From the NCBI GenBank assembly GCA_028753945.1, contig JAPNXP010000013.1:1984001-2048000 (forward strand): 64,000 bases of DNA. The letters run 5' to 3'. The stretch's first letter is position 1. Each line of letters starts with the position of its first letter. Position numbers and translations under genes: made by a program. Below are positions 23,917 through 36,282 of this stretch, piece after piece. Source of the stretch: Hexactinellida sp. DTS-2022. Taxonomy: Eukaryota; Porifera; Hexactinellida. The notes below the pieces were generated by a model. That model saw only the letters and a program-made list of their open reading frames with translations, did not search any database and was not told the DNA's origin.

Positions 23917-24939
23917 TAAATAAGAAAAGTTACGAGTGTGATGTTGGCTGAAAATTCGACCAGCACAACTTCAGTCAATAAGTTGACTAACTTGCTGACA
24001 TCAGAATTAAATGATTTTTACAGGATTCGAAAGAGTAGAAACCTACGTTTATGAAACTAGCATTACAATTTAAATAATTTTTCATTTTCGACAAAAATAA
24101 TTGACCCCTGACCCGCACTAGTTCACCCACTTTTTTAATACACTAATTAGCACTAATTATCAAGCGGTGAAATTATGCATGTAAACTCCAGAGATATCTA
24201 CGTTTATGTTATAGAAATTTCATCAAAAATATTATGTACCTTTTGAAATACATATTAACGTTTGAATATTGAAGTTGTCAAAATCGAGTCTCCATTAAAA
24301 TCCCACTATTTATATGCATACAGCTAGCAAATAGAGTCAATTCCAGTTTGACGTAGACATTGGAAGTTATTAAATTAGATCACAAGCTTCAAGCTGATAT
24401 TCTATTACGTATTAATAATTCCTTATGAAGAGGATAATGTCAACTCACGCCTCTCATTCTTTGAATAGTCCTTTGATATTAGCAACACTATTTATTGTTT
24501 GTTTGCTTATTGAATCAATAAACTATTTCAACATATCAAACTAATCTTTTAATTTCAGAAATCATATACAAATCCCGCGATCCCGCAGTTATTTTATTTA
24601 TCTAATCTCGCCATTGATTGATCCAATACAGCCAAGAAACTTTACCATTTCTAACTTTGACTTGTGAGTATTGACTCTTGAGGTTCATTTCTTCTTATTA
24701 CATAAGATTTATGGTTTTACATATATTATATGAGGGATTTTCAACCTGGGGATCGTAAAGGCTTCCTTGGGAGGGCTCACGAAACGATTATCTTTATTGA
24801 TTAGATTTTAAAATTATTCAATTATTCATAAAATACAATATTTACTCAGGGCCGGATTAATTGTATATTTTCATTTTCTTCCCATACATACAAATTAGAC
24901 TTATCTCAACTCGCACCAAATGTAACAAGTGTTTATCAG

Positions 24940-25400
24940 ATGCCGAATACATGCTCCGAACCTTGTTGCACGAGTAACTATAATGCCGAAGATCGCATTC
25001 CGGTTTTCAAAATGCCTCAGAAATCAGATGAGCTAAGGGATGTTTGGGTTCGCGCTCTTCACAGGGAAGGTATTAATGATCTAAATACGATTTTTGTTTG
25101 AGTACAGCATTTCAGAGTAGAAGATATTGAATAAACACATAAGGTACCAAATGGAGATGGTACATATCACGAAGTCCAACGAAAAAATCCATAGTTGAAA
25201 GAAGGTACAGTGCCAGCCTATATACCAGGGTGTCCAAACTATTACTCTTCTCACCCTAATTCAAAACCAGACGCAGTCCTTCAAATCAAAAGATGACGAA
25301 CTACTCCAGTAAGCTTTTGCACTAAGTTTGAACTCACAGACTGAAGAGGAGGAAAGTACTTAATCGACAATATCCAGGACTTGAAAGATAAGGCTTCGCA
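24940..25400 (+). pseudogene. THAP N-terminus of the 15-kb element's transposase
   Basis: From ATG 24940 the translation starts MPNTCSEPCC and contains RIPVFKMPQKSDE and VWVRALHREGI, the core of a THAP C2CH domain. The expected second Cys is destroyed by a TGA (FV*VQHF; normally FxCxxHF). It continues as HKVPNGDGTYHEV, YIPGCPNYYSSHP and LIDNIQDLKDK with several stops. Together with the catalytic and OTU parts downstream on the same strand, it would form one THAP-transposase-OTU protein. The foldback at 25388-26128 interrupts it. Confidence 0.75.
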
Positions 25401-26128
25401 ACCGTGAGATTGGCCACAGGACCCCTATCAAAAAATTTCTGTTTAATATTGATTAATCTTATTCAACATATTAGCTATCTTTTTGTAACAGAGAACTTGT
25501 TTCTAGCTATCCTACTTTTCTAATTTCAACAATTATTGTGTAATTGGAACCAAAATGCTTCTATGAGAAAGCAATATTGAACTTAAATCAGGCGATTTGT
25601 ATACATCAGAGCACTATTTTTTGAAATGCGTTGATTTGAAGTTGATTTGAGCCTATACTAATTTAGTCCATATTAGTATACATTGCGTGACAGACTTCGA
25701 TTAGCGATATAAACTTTGAAACCAATAGGAATGCTTGAGTAATTTCGAAATGTCATGATATTCAAAAAATTCCAACTCGTCACTTCGTAGTATTGAATGT
25801 AAACATGAATTCAATTAAGTGAGTCTGTCACGCAATGTGCACTAGTATGTACTAAGTTAGTTTAGGCTCAAATCAACTTGAAATCAAAGCATTTCAAAAA
25901 ATAGAGCTATGATGTATACAAATCGCCTGATTTGAGTTCAATATTGCTTTCTCATAGAAGCATTTTGGTTCCAATTACACAATAATTGCTGAAATTAGAA
26001 AAGTAGGATAGCTAGAGACAAGTTCTCTGTTACAATAAGATAGCTAATATGTTAAATAAGATTAATCAATATTAAACAGAAAACTTTTGTTAGGGGTCCT
26101 GTAGCCTAAATCTCAGGGACGCGAAGCC
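25388..26128. mobile_element. Foldback element, arms about 290 bp
   Basis: Large near-palindrome: 25388-25700 is the inverse of about 25826-26128 (for example AGGCTTCGC, CAGGACCCCTA, AATCAGGCGATTTGTATACA on one side and complements on the other). The loop is about 120 bp. No ORF. No clear duplication was found. Confidence 0.85.
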
Positions 26129-26454
26129 TAAGGCCAAACATTTTTGGGGGGCCCCTAAGACTAAATACATATTAATGAAAATAAATTTATTAAGTATTAT
26201 TTTCTTAGATACATGAATCTTACATATCCATTAAACAACTTTTTTCAAGCTTTATTCTTGCCAAGTCGTCAATGATATCCGTGCGAAGACGCATGTCTAA
26301 CTAGTTAGACTTAAATTACGTACTATACATAATACGTTGCCACTTCGAGACATAATTATTAAACATTCAGATCACATTATTAATTGACGAAATGTCAAAC
26401 CAGTCAAAGTTTCTAAACAAAAACTATCATTTAATAAAAGAGATGTATTAAAAT

Positions 26455-26866
26455 TAGGGCTGAAACGATTATTCGAAATGTAACGAATGAATCTTTTTCT
26501 AAACGAACGAATATTCGAATATCGTTCGTTTGGATGACTAAGCATTAAATCAATTTCTAGCGACAAAATACATTGTAAAATAGGTTTTTGATCATGTTAC
26601 AATGGTATAATAATAGTTACGAAGTGTATTATACACAAGTTAACTAATAATCAGCTAGTTTAAGTGGGAATTTATAATTACGATATCTCTAAGCTATACA
26701 AAAGTCTTGTTGTTGTCAAAAATTAGTCAACGAATATCCGTTTCATTCTAATATTCGTCCAAACGAATATTCGTTTCGTAACGAATATTATTTTGCAAAC
26801 GAACGAATATTCGTTCAATCATTTCGAACGAATATTCGAATATTCGGTATATTCGTTTCAGCCCTA
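26455..26866. mobile_element. hAT MITE rich in AATATTCG
   Basis: Ends TAGGGCTGAAACGA and complement TCGTTTCAGCCCTA, with perfect duplication ATTAAAAT (26447-26454, 26867-26874). CGAATATTCG-type motifs recur near both ends, about ten copies in total. Confidence 0.85.
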
Positions 26867-26904
26867 ATTAAAATCAATCTAACTTCAATTACAAGGTAAT
26901 ATTT

Positions 26905-27345
26905 TGTTACTGTGCCGACTATACTCTAGTATAGTGGTCCAGTTCTAATCTTACAGCCTTTAATATTATTACTGTGCCGACTATACTATAGTATAGTGCA
27001 GCGGCGTAGGAACATTATTGTGTTTGGGGGGGACGCGAAAATCATCAACATTATTTCTATTCTCTCTTAGTTTGCTAAATACTCTTTGAATTAATAAATT
27101 TTTCTAAGATTGTTTAATAAAGTTTTCTTGCAGTAATTTAATCCAAAATACAAAAAAAACAAATTCAAATTAGAAAATTAGAACACCAGTGTTTGATGTT
27201 GGGGGGGCCACGGCCCCCCCCGTCCCCCCCATTCCTACGCCCCTGGTATAGTGGCCCAGTATTGAAATCACTGCCTTTATTATTATTATTTTTTTTACTG
27301 TGCCGACTATACTATAGTATAGTGGCCCAGTTCTAATCTTACTGC
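26905..27345. repeat. Tandem units with a CTATACTATAGTATAG palindrome
   Basis: Three units of about 65-80 bp, each with TTACTGTGCCGACTATACT and the palindrome followed by GTGGCCCAG. A hAT MITE (26999-27245) inserted in the second unit. Two related inverted copies lie at about 45465-45555. Confidence 0.75.
26999..27245. mobile_element. 247-bp hAT MITE with G/C runs
   Basis: Ends CAGCGGCGTAGGAA and complement TTCCTACGCCCCTG, with perfect duplication GTATAGTG (26991-26998, 27246-27253). Runs of 7-8 G or C are at both subterminal regions. Confidence 0.9.
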
Positions 27346-28088
27346 CTTGGTTTTTATTTATTTAGTCCATATCCGCTCTACAGGGCAGAGTTAGATTGCC
27401 CTGGAGCTCCAATTTTTAGAATCGATGTCCCATATGTTACAGATATGCATCTCGAGCCAAATATTTGATAAACCATTTTTTAATACCACTTTGACACCTT
27501 TGAAAGTTTGTCTGGTCCATAACTCAAAAAATGTCATACTAAATCCGCAATTTTTATTTCACAATTGGATTTATCATATAATTCTACGTCTGATGGGATA
27601 AGAAAATTTTTAATAATGGATTTAATTTCTGCTATAAATGGGGTTGCAATTACTTTGTTTACCCACACTTCAATTGCAGTAAAACTGTTGAATCTAATTC
27701 CATTGTTTCAACTTTTAATAATTATATTTATTTAACTTGTTAAATCCTACTCTGTTGATTCAACTTGGGGTAATTATATTGATTTAACTTATAAATTCCA
27801 GCTGGCTTCTATTTAATTGTAGTATTACTATACACTGGATTAAATAATATAATATAATACAAGGAATTTGTTGACTCAACTCAACCAACCGTGGATAACA
27901 TTGCTAAAATAAATAACTAATAATATAATTTATTATCAATACATAATGAATGAATGACATTAAACTCAAGATGGTCTATGATAGAAACAAACGTCAAATA
28001 TATTTACCGTTCCTTTTGACTCGGACAAATTAACAAATGGTTCTTGACACCTTGAGGCGTTGATGACTTGGCGAAAAAAAAATCCAAA

Positions 28089-28196
28089 ATTGCAAGCCTG
28101 TGCCGACAGCATGTTCCTTTGGAGGCACTATCAATAAAACACCTCCAAAATATAGTGCCACCAAAGGTGCATGCTGTCGGCACAGGCTGCAAATTT
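28089..28196. repeat. Compact hairpin, 40-bp arms
   Basis: The arm GCAAGCCTGTGCCGACAGCA onward pairs with its near-complement ending GCTGTCGGCACAGGCTGC. The arms are about 40 bp with few mismatches and the loop is about 20 bp. ORF calls on both strands here are by-products of the palindrome. Confidence 0.85.
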
Positions 28197-28675
28197 GTAT
28201 TTTTTTTAGAAATAGGTTCTCAACATTAGTAGTCCGACAGTGTAGAACTTCAAAGAACACAACAGATATTTTAAAAGGTAAAATACTTATTACAAATATA
28301 TGTTCATTGAAAAAGAAAATTTAAACAACTTAGCGGGAGTGAACGATGAATAAATAAAGGACAATCATATCAATGTTATAAATTATAAAATCGTATATTG
28401 AATTTGGTTGGCTTATAAATAATAGAAATTTGCATGCATCAATATCAATTCATAAATTAAAATTAGTAACACTATATCCGATAATAACGGACACAATATA
28501 AATATTAGCATACTTGCTTGACACGATGAGTCCATCTGCCCAATACATGAAGCCTCTTTTTAAAAAAATTTCAAAAATTCATCTAAACGCCCCGGAGCCG
28601 CTAAAAGCGCTGGGCCCCCCAAATACGCGGGGACCTAGGCCATGGCCTACTTGGCCTATGCGGTAATCCGGCCCT

Positions 28676-29161
28676 GTTTCAGTGCAACACAATAATGGAG
28701 AGAACAAATATGCACGCCATGTATCTGGTATTCAGCGAACACATCTAGGTGAAATTGTACAACATAAATCTGTTTCAAAATATTTTCATACACAATTTGG
28801 TTATATGGATAATGTTGTCGAGTACTGTAGTGGTAATTTTTCTCATCTTAAGACCCAAGATTGCTTAAGACAGATAAAATTTGAAGTTAGCTCGTCTAAC
28901 ATATTTTCAAACGATATGATCACGGATATTTCTGCAACTCAGGAATACTACCGTGACTTATTAAATGAGAAACCAATTCCTGGCTACGTACAATATTTTG
29001 TTAAGGAACCGTTTGTTATCCATTTATACACTATGCAACAGATAGAGTTATTGAAACTTTTAAATAAAGAGATAATTATATTTTTGGATGCTATGGGTTC
29101 TCTTATTAGTAAACCTCAATCCGTCACAAAACCAATCGACTATTATGCACTCACTCTACAG
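28676..29161 (+). pseudogene. Transposase body of the 15-kb element, part 1
   Basis: About 160 clean codons: RHVSGIQRTHLGEIVQH, then FGYMDNVVEYCSGN, PIPGYVQYFVKEPF and IIIFLDAMGSL. The last is the probable first acidic residue of an RNase-H-like catalytic core (LDATGS in relatives). The frame runs to TLQ and is cut exactly at the CTCTACAG duplication of the hAT at 29162. It resumes at 31676 as HPDYHTSPIPVAEM. The superfamily is one I know from hydra, aphid and sponge genomes, but I cannot name it with certainty. Confidence 0.75.
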
Positions 29162-31667
29162 CAGGGCTCTTCAATTGGTGGCCCGCGGGCCAAAAGTGGC
29201 CCGCTGCCTATATTTTGGTGGCCCGCCCAATCTTTTCACTTTATATATTTATTCGATATTCTTTCGCTCATAGCTACATGCTCTGCAACTGAAACTGTAA
29301 TTTATCCTTCTAGGCCCTGGGATATAGTAGTTACTTGATCATTCGAATATTCAAATTTATGTTTAACTATTATGCAACCATTGGCATAGTGTTTTACAGC
29401 ACGTTACTTTTCCCGATATTCTTCATTAAATTTCCACATGCATTAATATCCCCAATTGCATTTCTTGCATTGAGCTTGTAGTCTTGTATCCATATTATGT
29501 ATAGCACATATTGTGTTTTATTATTACCTATTTGTTATTAGCGTATAAATTATGGCTACTCCAGGTACGAAAAAGTTCAAGCCATCAGCAAATCGGAACT
29601 TTAATACTTCATGGACACAAAACTATCTTTTTATACTTTTAGATTCATCTTCGAATCCTAAGCCTAAGTGCATATTGTGTTTTGAAAAAGTTTCAGAGAT
29701 AAAAGAATACAATATTAAACGGCATTATGAAACCAAACACAAAGCCTTTGAGGATGTCTACCCCGTTGGTTCAGTAACTCGCACCTTGAAGATAGAGAAT
29801 TTAATTTCTTCACATCAACGTACAAGTGGAATCTTGATACAGTCTTGTACTCAGCAGGAAAAGGCTACAGCAGCCTCTCTTAGGGTAGCCTGGATACTTA
29901 CAAAAAAGAAAAGGCCGTTTACTGAATCGGAAACCATCAAAGAGTGTATGCTTGCAGTGTTGGAGGAAGTTGTGAGTGACAAAAAAATGAAGTCAGAAGT
30001 CATTGAATCAGTTGAACAAATTCCTCTCTCTGACACATCTACTATGCGTAGAGTAGAACTTTTAGGAATTGAAGTTTTTGAAAACCTGTTGGTCAGTCTT
30101 AAAAGTGCTGAGTTCATTTCTCTTGCAATTGACGAATCTACTGACATTAGAGATTCAGCAAAACTTTGCATCTATGTGCGATTTTTTTGTGGGAAATCTT
30201 TCCGTGAAGAATTGCTTGCATTAATTCCGCTAGAAAGCTACACAAGTGGGGAGGCTATATATAAAAAATTAACATCCTTCTTCGAATGAAATCATCTTGA
30301 TTTGCAAAAGATACGTCTTTTAGTAACTGATGGTGCCCCGTCGATGATAAGAAGGATAAAAGGAGTTGCAGCAAGATTGTCCAATGCTGTACCTCACATA
30401 CAATCTTTACATTGTATTATCCATAGAGCAGTGTTATGCAGTAAACTTTCCGATGAGTTGAAAGATGTCATGGATACTGTAATGGCAATCATAAATTTCA
30501 TCAGAAGTACATCCAGTCTTCAACATAGACTTTTCCGTAATTTGCTTGCTGATGCCTCTGCAGAGTACCAAGATTTATTGCTACATTGCGATGTTCGTTG
30601 GTTAAGTAAAGGAAATTCTCTTGATCGATTCTGTGACCTCAAAAATGAAATTCTATTGTTTCTGAGTGACTGTTCACACAAGAATGCGAAGAAATATTTG
30701 CATTTGCTTCAAGAAGATCAATTCATGGCGAGGGTACATTTTTTGAGTGATATATTTGAACATTTAAATATACTAAATTTGCAACTACAAGGTAGGCATA
30801 AGACTATAATTGACCTAGTTGAAAAGTTAAGAGCGTTCAAAGTCAAGTTAAATCTCTTATCAAATGACTTGAATTCTGGAAAGTTCTTACATTTTCCTAG
30901 GCTGGCACTTTATGTCAATAAAACTTCAACCACCGTAACCAATACAATGACAGATTTCATGATCAAGTTAATGCATAACTTTGACGAAAGGTTCCGAGAA
31001 TTTAACTTGCCAATAAATATAATGATGTTTGCACGTGATCCATTCACCATTTCATTCGAAGATAACTTTATTGAAAACGGCAAACAGTTACAACCAGCAA
31101 TTGAAGAAGGTGCTTTACAATTATAATTAGTTGATATTCGAGCGTCTAGTTTTCTTAAACAAAGTTTAGCTGATGTAGGAGGACCTGTCAAGTTCTGGAG
31201 CGAGTATATTGATCAAGGACAGTTTTTTAATTCAAGAAGAATAGCCATATATTATCTATGTTTGAATCTACCTATACATGTGAGTCAAGCTTTTCTCATA
31301 TGAATGCCATTAAGAGGACAGAGCGCAGTGCACTGTCAGACGAAATACTAGAAAATTGCATGAGAATCGCACTGACTGATCATGAACCAAATTTTCAAAT
31401 GTTGGCACGACGAATGAAATGCCACTTCTCTCATTGATATTATTATTCAATTAGTGATTTAGCTACTTTTCATTGATTTATTCATGAATTAACAATTACA
31501 ATCAATATAGATTCAAATGTTAATTTATGAAGTATGAACACAAGAAGAAGTAATTCAATTGAAATAAGCGAATATTTAAGTTATGTAGTTGAACAATTAA
31601 TAGTGGCCCGGGGAAGTGACTGATTTTTCAAAAGTGGCCCGGGAATAAAACTAATTGAAGAGCCCTG
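29162..31667 (+). mobile_element. 2.5-kb hAT transposon, perfect TIR and duplication
   Basis: Perfect 15-bp ends CAGGGCTCTTCAATT / AATTGAAGAGCCCTG, with duplication CTCTACAG (29154-29161, 31668-31675). Subterminal GTGGCCCG motifs are at both ends. It encodes the transposase at 29552-31437. Confidence 0.93.
29552..31437 (+). pseudogene. hAT transposase (ZBED5/SCAND3-like), lightly damaged
   Basis: Starts MATPGTKKFKP. BED-type zinc finger with KPKCILCFEKV and IKRHYETKH (residues about 36-62). RNase-H-like core: SLAIDESTDI (first Asp), LLVTDGAPSM (second Asp), LHCIIHRAVLC, DVRWLSKGN. C-terminal dimerisation region with YTCESSFSHMNAIKRTERS and RRMKCHFSH. About 630 residues, family-typical. Only three lesions were seen: TGA at 30287, TAA at 31124 and a frameshift near 31250. 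That suggests a young but inactivated copy. Confidence 0.9.
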
Positions 31668-31675
31668 CTCTACAG

Positions 31676-31762
31676 CATCCAGACTACCATACTAGCCCGA
31701 TACCAGTAGCAGAGATGATTAGCTCGGACCATGGTACTGCAGAGATATCGCATTTTCTAAAT
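31676..31762 (+). pseudogene. Transposase body of the 15-kb element, part 2
   Basis: In-frame continuation after hAT removal: HPDYHTSPIPVAEMISSDHG and ISHFLN, cut at TCTAAAT by the element starting at 31763. SPIPVAEM with SDHG is a recurrent block in this transposase type. Confidence 0.65.
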
Positions 31763-34468
31763 CACGGACTACTATAATACCCGGACGTGACAAAACCAAA
31801 CCACAGTCAAAAATGCGTAGGCTGAACATTGTATGACTGGAAATATGATCAATTCTGTATGTTTAGTCACTAAATTTGGTATCTAGCACAATCTTTGGGC
31901 GCTGAATTCAAAAATGACAATTTCAAGGTTCAAAAACTCACTCCCGCCCTAATTTTGGCAAAAAGGCGTAGTCACACCCAAATATTGTCGATTCCGTATT
32001 TTTGTTTCTATTACTTCATCATAACGCTGGTTCCGCCTTGTAATCGCCCATTATTAGAAATGTCCAAATTTTTCAATATTTTTGCACACACTGCGGAAGG
32101 ATGTTTTCTATCTATAGGACTTTGGTTTTCATGGATTCGACGATTATTTCCAGAGTTATGAACGTTTCAGTGGAGTGGCCTTTCATTATCAAACTCGGTT
32201 TTATAACACCAAGGTTCTTGAACACCGTAAATTAACTAGTAAATGTGATAACAATGTTTCAATATTCAGACATATGATAGTCAGGAAATTTTTGCAAAAC
32301 TCAACAAAAATTTATGTAAAAGTGAATATTGCAAAAGTTATAGCCCTTCGGCGATCTTTAGGGTACGGATTCTTAACTAATTTGTAACTCAGAGAGGAAA
32401 AGAGATAAATTCAAGTAACACTAGTGAAAAATGATCAGCACTCATGGTTTCCCATATGTAAATAATACATTTTGTGAGCCTAGGACGCACCGTTTTCGAC
32501 ATTGCCATATATGGTAGTGTGAATGTGACAAATTTTGATGACACATGCAAATTTGTATCTCCTAAACGGGAGACTCTAGAGCTTAGCTCTAAAGTGTAAT
32601 CACATTGATATATCATCTCTAAATCATTGCAAAGTCAAATATCACTCAAAACCATGGTTACCTTGCTATAAACTCGAATGCCCATATATGGAGGTGTCAT
32701 GTGACATCAAAAGAGAGAAAATCCAAATTCAAAAGTATACTAGAGCTTAGTTCTAACTTTCAGTCACTATCAGTGATTGAATTCCAGCAAGATGGCTTAT
32801 TTAAATTCCATCCCGAATCAATATTCTTCGCTGTAGACGTGTCGAAAATCGGCTCTGCCATCTGAAAACCATCATATCTAATTTTAGACTGCCACAATTT
32901 TTAAAGCTTAGTTTTGGGGAACTTTTTGAAGCTATAACGCTGAGATTTGAAATATAGCACTCTAATAAGTAAACCAAGACCTGTTACAATTCCGATTGTC
33001 CGAATTCGTCCTTAAAATACAAACTGGGGCCCTTTGGGTGCAAAAAAGTGGCTCAAATGTAGGAAAAACTATCCGATTTTTCTAAAATCGTGCAATTCCC
33101 AGAAAAATTTGACTTTTTTATTATTAAGAAGCCCCTAGAAGATCTAAAGGGGACATGCTATAATGTTTTAGACCAAAAATTAGAATTGTGCCTTTTTCAA
33201 TTTTTCAAGACTAAGCTTTTAGTACTAAATTATTCTCTATGGGAGCTTAAATCCAGCTTAGAACAAGTTAGAAGCCTTATATTAGAGACTAGCAGTCTTA
33301 AAATAGCTTATACATTATACTCCCTATGTATAGGAAGTATAGACTTACTAGGATCAACGAGTAGTGTGTTGTAGAAACTAACTAATTCTACTAAGGCGGA
33401 ACCACCGTTATTTAATAAACAAATATGGTCAATTCCATATTTTTGTTTCTATTACTTCATCATAACACTAAATTCGCAATATCCTCTTAACTAGGAACGA
33501 TATTGATGAACATATGATTGATAAATTGTTCAGCTAAATATATATTACTACGTGACCTTCGATATACAAGGCCTGAGTGCTAAGCGAAAATTTGTTTACC
33601 ATGGATTACTTAAAATGGATTGAAAAATGGAGAATTTATCTTTATTCCAATAATTAGCAATGATAGGGCTGAATAGTGTATTATAACTATATAGGAATAT
33701 GGTATCCAGGTATACATAGCACACTACAGAATTGTGATATGTCATCATCTGATGACGTTTGGTAATTTTGGTTGCGAATTATCTTGCTTTTCTAGCCTAC
33801 TTTTAACATAGTTAAACGCGTTATACGTAAATGTTCAAAATTGGGACATAGTTATACCCAGAAGTATTCGAATAAAATATAGCGAAATTATAAATGGAAT
33901 GTTTATACATTCCTTGGTTGCCATGGAAAATGTATTTTCCTAAAATGTGCCATACCTCAAAAACTATGAATGTTATGTAAACTAGGCTGGTTCTGATCTG
34001 TCCGGAATAGGTAACTTCCTATTCATCGACAATACATTTTCTATGCCTAACTTCAATAATCTTTGAGATAGTGAGATAATTAACACTTAATTCATTACCA
34101 GGTAATGACTCATTATCTCAAAGATTATTAAAGTTAGACATAATATTGAAAACATTTGGAAAATATTGAAAAATTTGGACATTTCTAATAATGGGCGATT
34201 ACAAGGCGGAAGCAGCGTTATGTAAACAAAAATATGGAATCGACCATATTTGGGTGTGACTACGCCTTTTTGCCAAAATTAGGGCGGGAGTGAGTTTTTG
34301 AACCTTGAAATTGTCATTTTTGAATTCAGCGCCCAAAGATTGTGCTAGATACCAAATTTAGTGACTAAACATACAGAATTGACCATATTTCCAGTCATAC
34401 AATGTTCAGCCCACGCATTTTTTACTGTGGTTTGGCTTTGTCACGTCCGGGTATTATAGTAGTCCGTG
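31763..34468. mobile_element. 2.7-kb element with about 310-330-bp TIRs
   Basis: Left arm (31763 to about 32094) is the inverse of the right arm (about 34162 to 34468); outer end CACGGACTACTATAATACCC. A 7-bp duplication TCTAAAT lies at 31756-31762 and 34469-34475. The interior has no convincing gene. Part of it (32380-32830) resembles 49915-50270, and 33548-34140 is a copy of the foldback at 48.1-49.1 kb, so it is itself a mosaic. Confidence 0.8.
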
Positions 34469-34475
34469 TCTAAAT

Positions 34476-34890
34476 TAATGGTATTTAAATTCAAAGTTAG
34501 TTCTCAACAAAGAAATACACATAACTAGAATAGAAATTGATTACAGTTGGGCTATGATTCATAGCACTTGTATAGCCTTTAATAAAATTAATGTTTAGGC
34601 TACCTAGAGAGTTGTTGGAAAGTAGTAAGTACAAATGTAAAGGTTATGAATAGCTTAACTGTTATACATTTATGTTCCGTCCACATAATGCATAGATTAA
34701 GTCATAACTTACATAATAAATTTAAGGTTCAAAAAAGTTAAAAACATCTTATTTTACACATGTATGCTGTAATTTTAAAAGCAAAAAGTATGCAAGAGAT
34801 AAATAGGGTTTTCGTAGGATTAAGTAATATTTTATCTATCAGTATTATAATGATTTTTGTTTAGTGGAATTAAATGGTTTACCTTATTAT
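34476..34890 (+). pseudogene. Transposase body of the 15-kb element, part 3
   Basis: Across stops and one frameshift it reads RIEIDYSWAMIHSTCIAFN, LGYLESCWKVVS and IHLCSVHIMHRLSHNL. IDYSWAMI is the likely second acidic motif (DFSWALI in relatives), and the C-x2-H-x2-H stretch follows. It is interrupted by the MITE at 34892. Confidence 0.55.
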
Positions 34891-34891
34891 A

Positions 34892-35241
34892 GGAAATTAA
34901 CGCGCCAAGAAATTAACGCGAATTTCTCCAAATCGCGTTAATTTCCTTCGTTAATTTAATTTCCTGCTATTTAGCAAAATTATACAATGGATGGACAAAC
35001 TTCCGAGCTACATATTTTCTGATGTGTAACTAGTTTAAAAGGATATACCATGTCTATCAAGTAGATTAGAAGCCTATTTGGGCACAATAATAGTATTAAA
35101 TCAGGAGATTAATAATCCTGAAATATTTTATAAAATTTATTCGCGTTAATTTCATGTATTTGAAAATGTTCAGCTCCAATTCGCGTTAATCTCATGGAGC
35201 GTTAATTTCCTTCGCGTTAATTACATGGCGCCTTAATTTCC
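34892..35241. mobile_element. TA-flanked MITE made of CGCGTTAATTTC repeats
   Basis: Inverted ends GGAAATTAACGCGCCAAG and complement CTTAATTTCC. The mirror symmetry extends outwards as CTTATTATAGG / CCTATAATAAG, so the duplication may be TA or longer. CGCGTTAATTTC modules recur at both ends and just inside. Confidence 0.75.
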
Positions 35242-35246
35242 TATAA

Positions 35247-35545
35247 TAAGTTAGTTAGAGGCGACATACTATATCAACTTGACTATGTGGAACCACCTGA
35301 AGATGATTGCACGCAAGTAGAAAACGCCACTACATATCGTGCTAAATCACCCTTTGGTAGACATTTTGATTCACTAGTATCTAAGAATCGTAATGATTTA
35401 AAAACTGATAAAATTAGTATGCTAAATGGCTGCTATTGTTCCGATATTTTAGAATATTTGTTAACATACTATTTGCCAATCTTGCCTTTATGGACTGGAA
35501 TTATATTATCTCGAACTGCTGATCAAGAAGAAACTAAAGCAAGTA
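35247..35545 (+). pseudogene. Transposase body of the 15-kb element, part 4
   Basis: About 95 clean codons: YVEPPEDDCTQVENATTY, SPFGRHFDSLV, LNGCYCSDILEYLLTYYLPI and LPLWTGIIL. It is in frame to ETKAS at the TA insertion site of the next MITE. GCYCxDIIEYLLTYYLP is a conserved block before the third acidic motif. Confidence 0.75.
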
Positions 35546-36282
35546 CAGGTATCCCTCTTTTTACGCGGTAGATGCGTTCCTTGAAAAGCCCGCGTAAAAC
35601 GAAATCGGCGTATAAAAAACGGTCTATTCTCATAGTAACATATATTAAACTAATAGATGCGTTTCCAAATATTATCAACATCGAATAAAATTTTAAATAC
35701 CTAGTGTTTAAACATTCAAACCTCCAACATCCGGACCTCTAAGATAGCCAAGGTTTTCCGTGTGCATGTTAATCCCATGGGATTTCCAATATGGGATTGG
35801 AATGGAAATTATTTTAACCTATGGGAATTCTGATAGAAACCAACTTGTGAGAATACTTGGGAATTCCCACAGAAAGGGAATTGTGGTGTGAGGCGAATTA
35901 AAATTACCTTCACACCGCAACCCTGCACCTACGGGTACCTCCCACAACCGGGTATCTTTAGTGTGTATAGTGAAGCAAATATGTATTTATTTGATCAATA
36001 ATATATTTGGATGAACCTACTAAATAACTAATAAACATCTCAAACTATCTACTATCCCTAAGTAATGATTTTTTGTTTTTTGGAAATGTAGAACTGCTTT
36101 GTTGCCACTAAATCTTAAGAATGATCTAAAATCTCGCTAAAAGAGAGAATTAATTGTATGAAAATCATAGAAAAACCGCGTAAAACGAGTTGAGGATCGC
36201 GTAAAAAAGTTTTGGTCATAAAAAATTGTTCCGCATAAAACGAAAACGCTTAAAAAAAACCGCGTAAAACGAGGTATTACTG
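35546..36282. mobile_element. TA-flanked MITE (TTTTACGCGG ends)
   Basis: Ends CAGGTATCCCTCTTTTTACG and complement CGTAAAACGAGGTATTACTG, with TA on both sides; 737 bp. ACGCGTAAAAC modules recur at both ends. Removing it with one TA gives ETKASNAIAENWF in frame. Confidence 0.9.

Noticed and set aside
26905-27345. CRISPR-like array from repeated palindromic units
   Set aside because: Only three diverged units, spacers are themselves repeated, and the genome is eukaryotic.
28004-28324. ORFs on both strands with CSFGGT motifs
   Set aside because: Mirror translations of the 108-bp hairpin.
24848-28675. CAGGGCCGGATTA (24848) and TAATCCGGCCCTG (28663-28675) as ends of one hAT
   Set aside because: The termini match each other, but the flanking 8 bp (TATTTACT against TTTCAGTG) do not, and the THAP exon would fall inside. 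Left as unpaired hAT-like ends.
32175-33374. Several 70-94-codon ORFs inside the 2.7-kb TIR element
   Set aside because: No motif, not conserved in the homologous block at 49.9 kb, and shorter than any known transposase.
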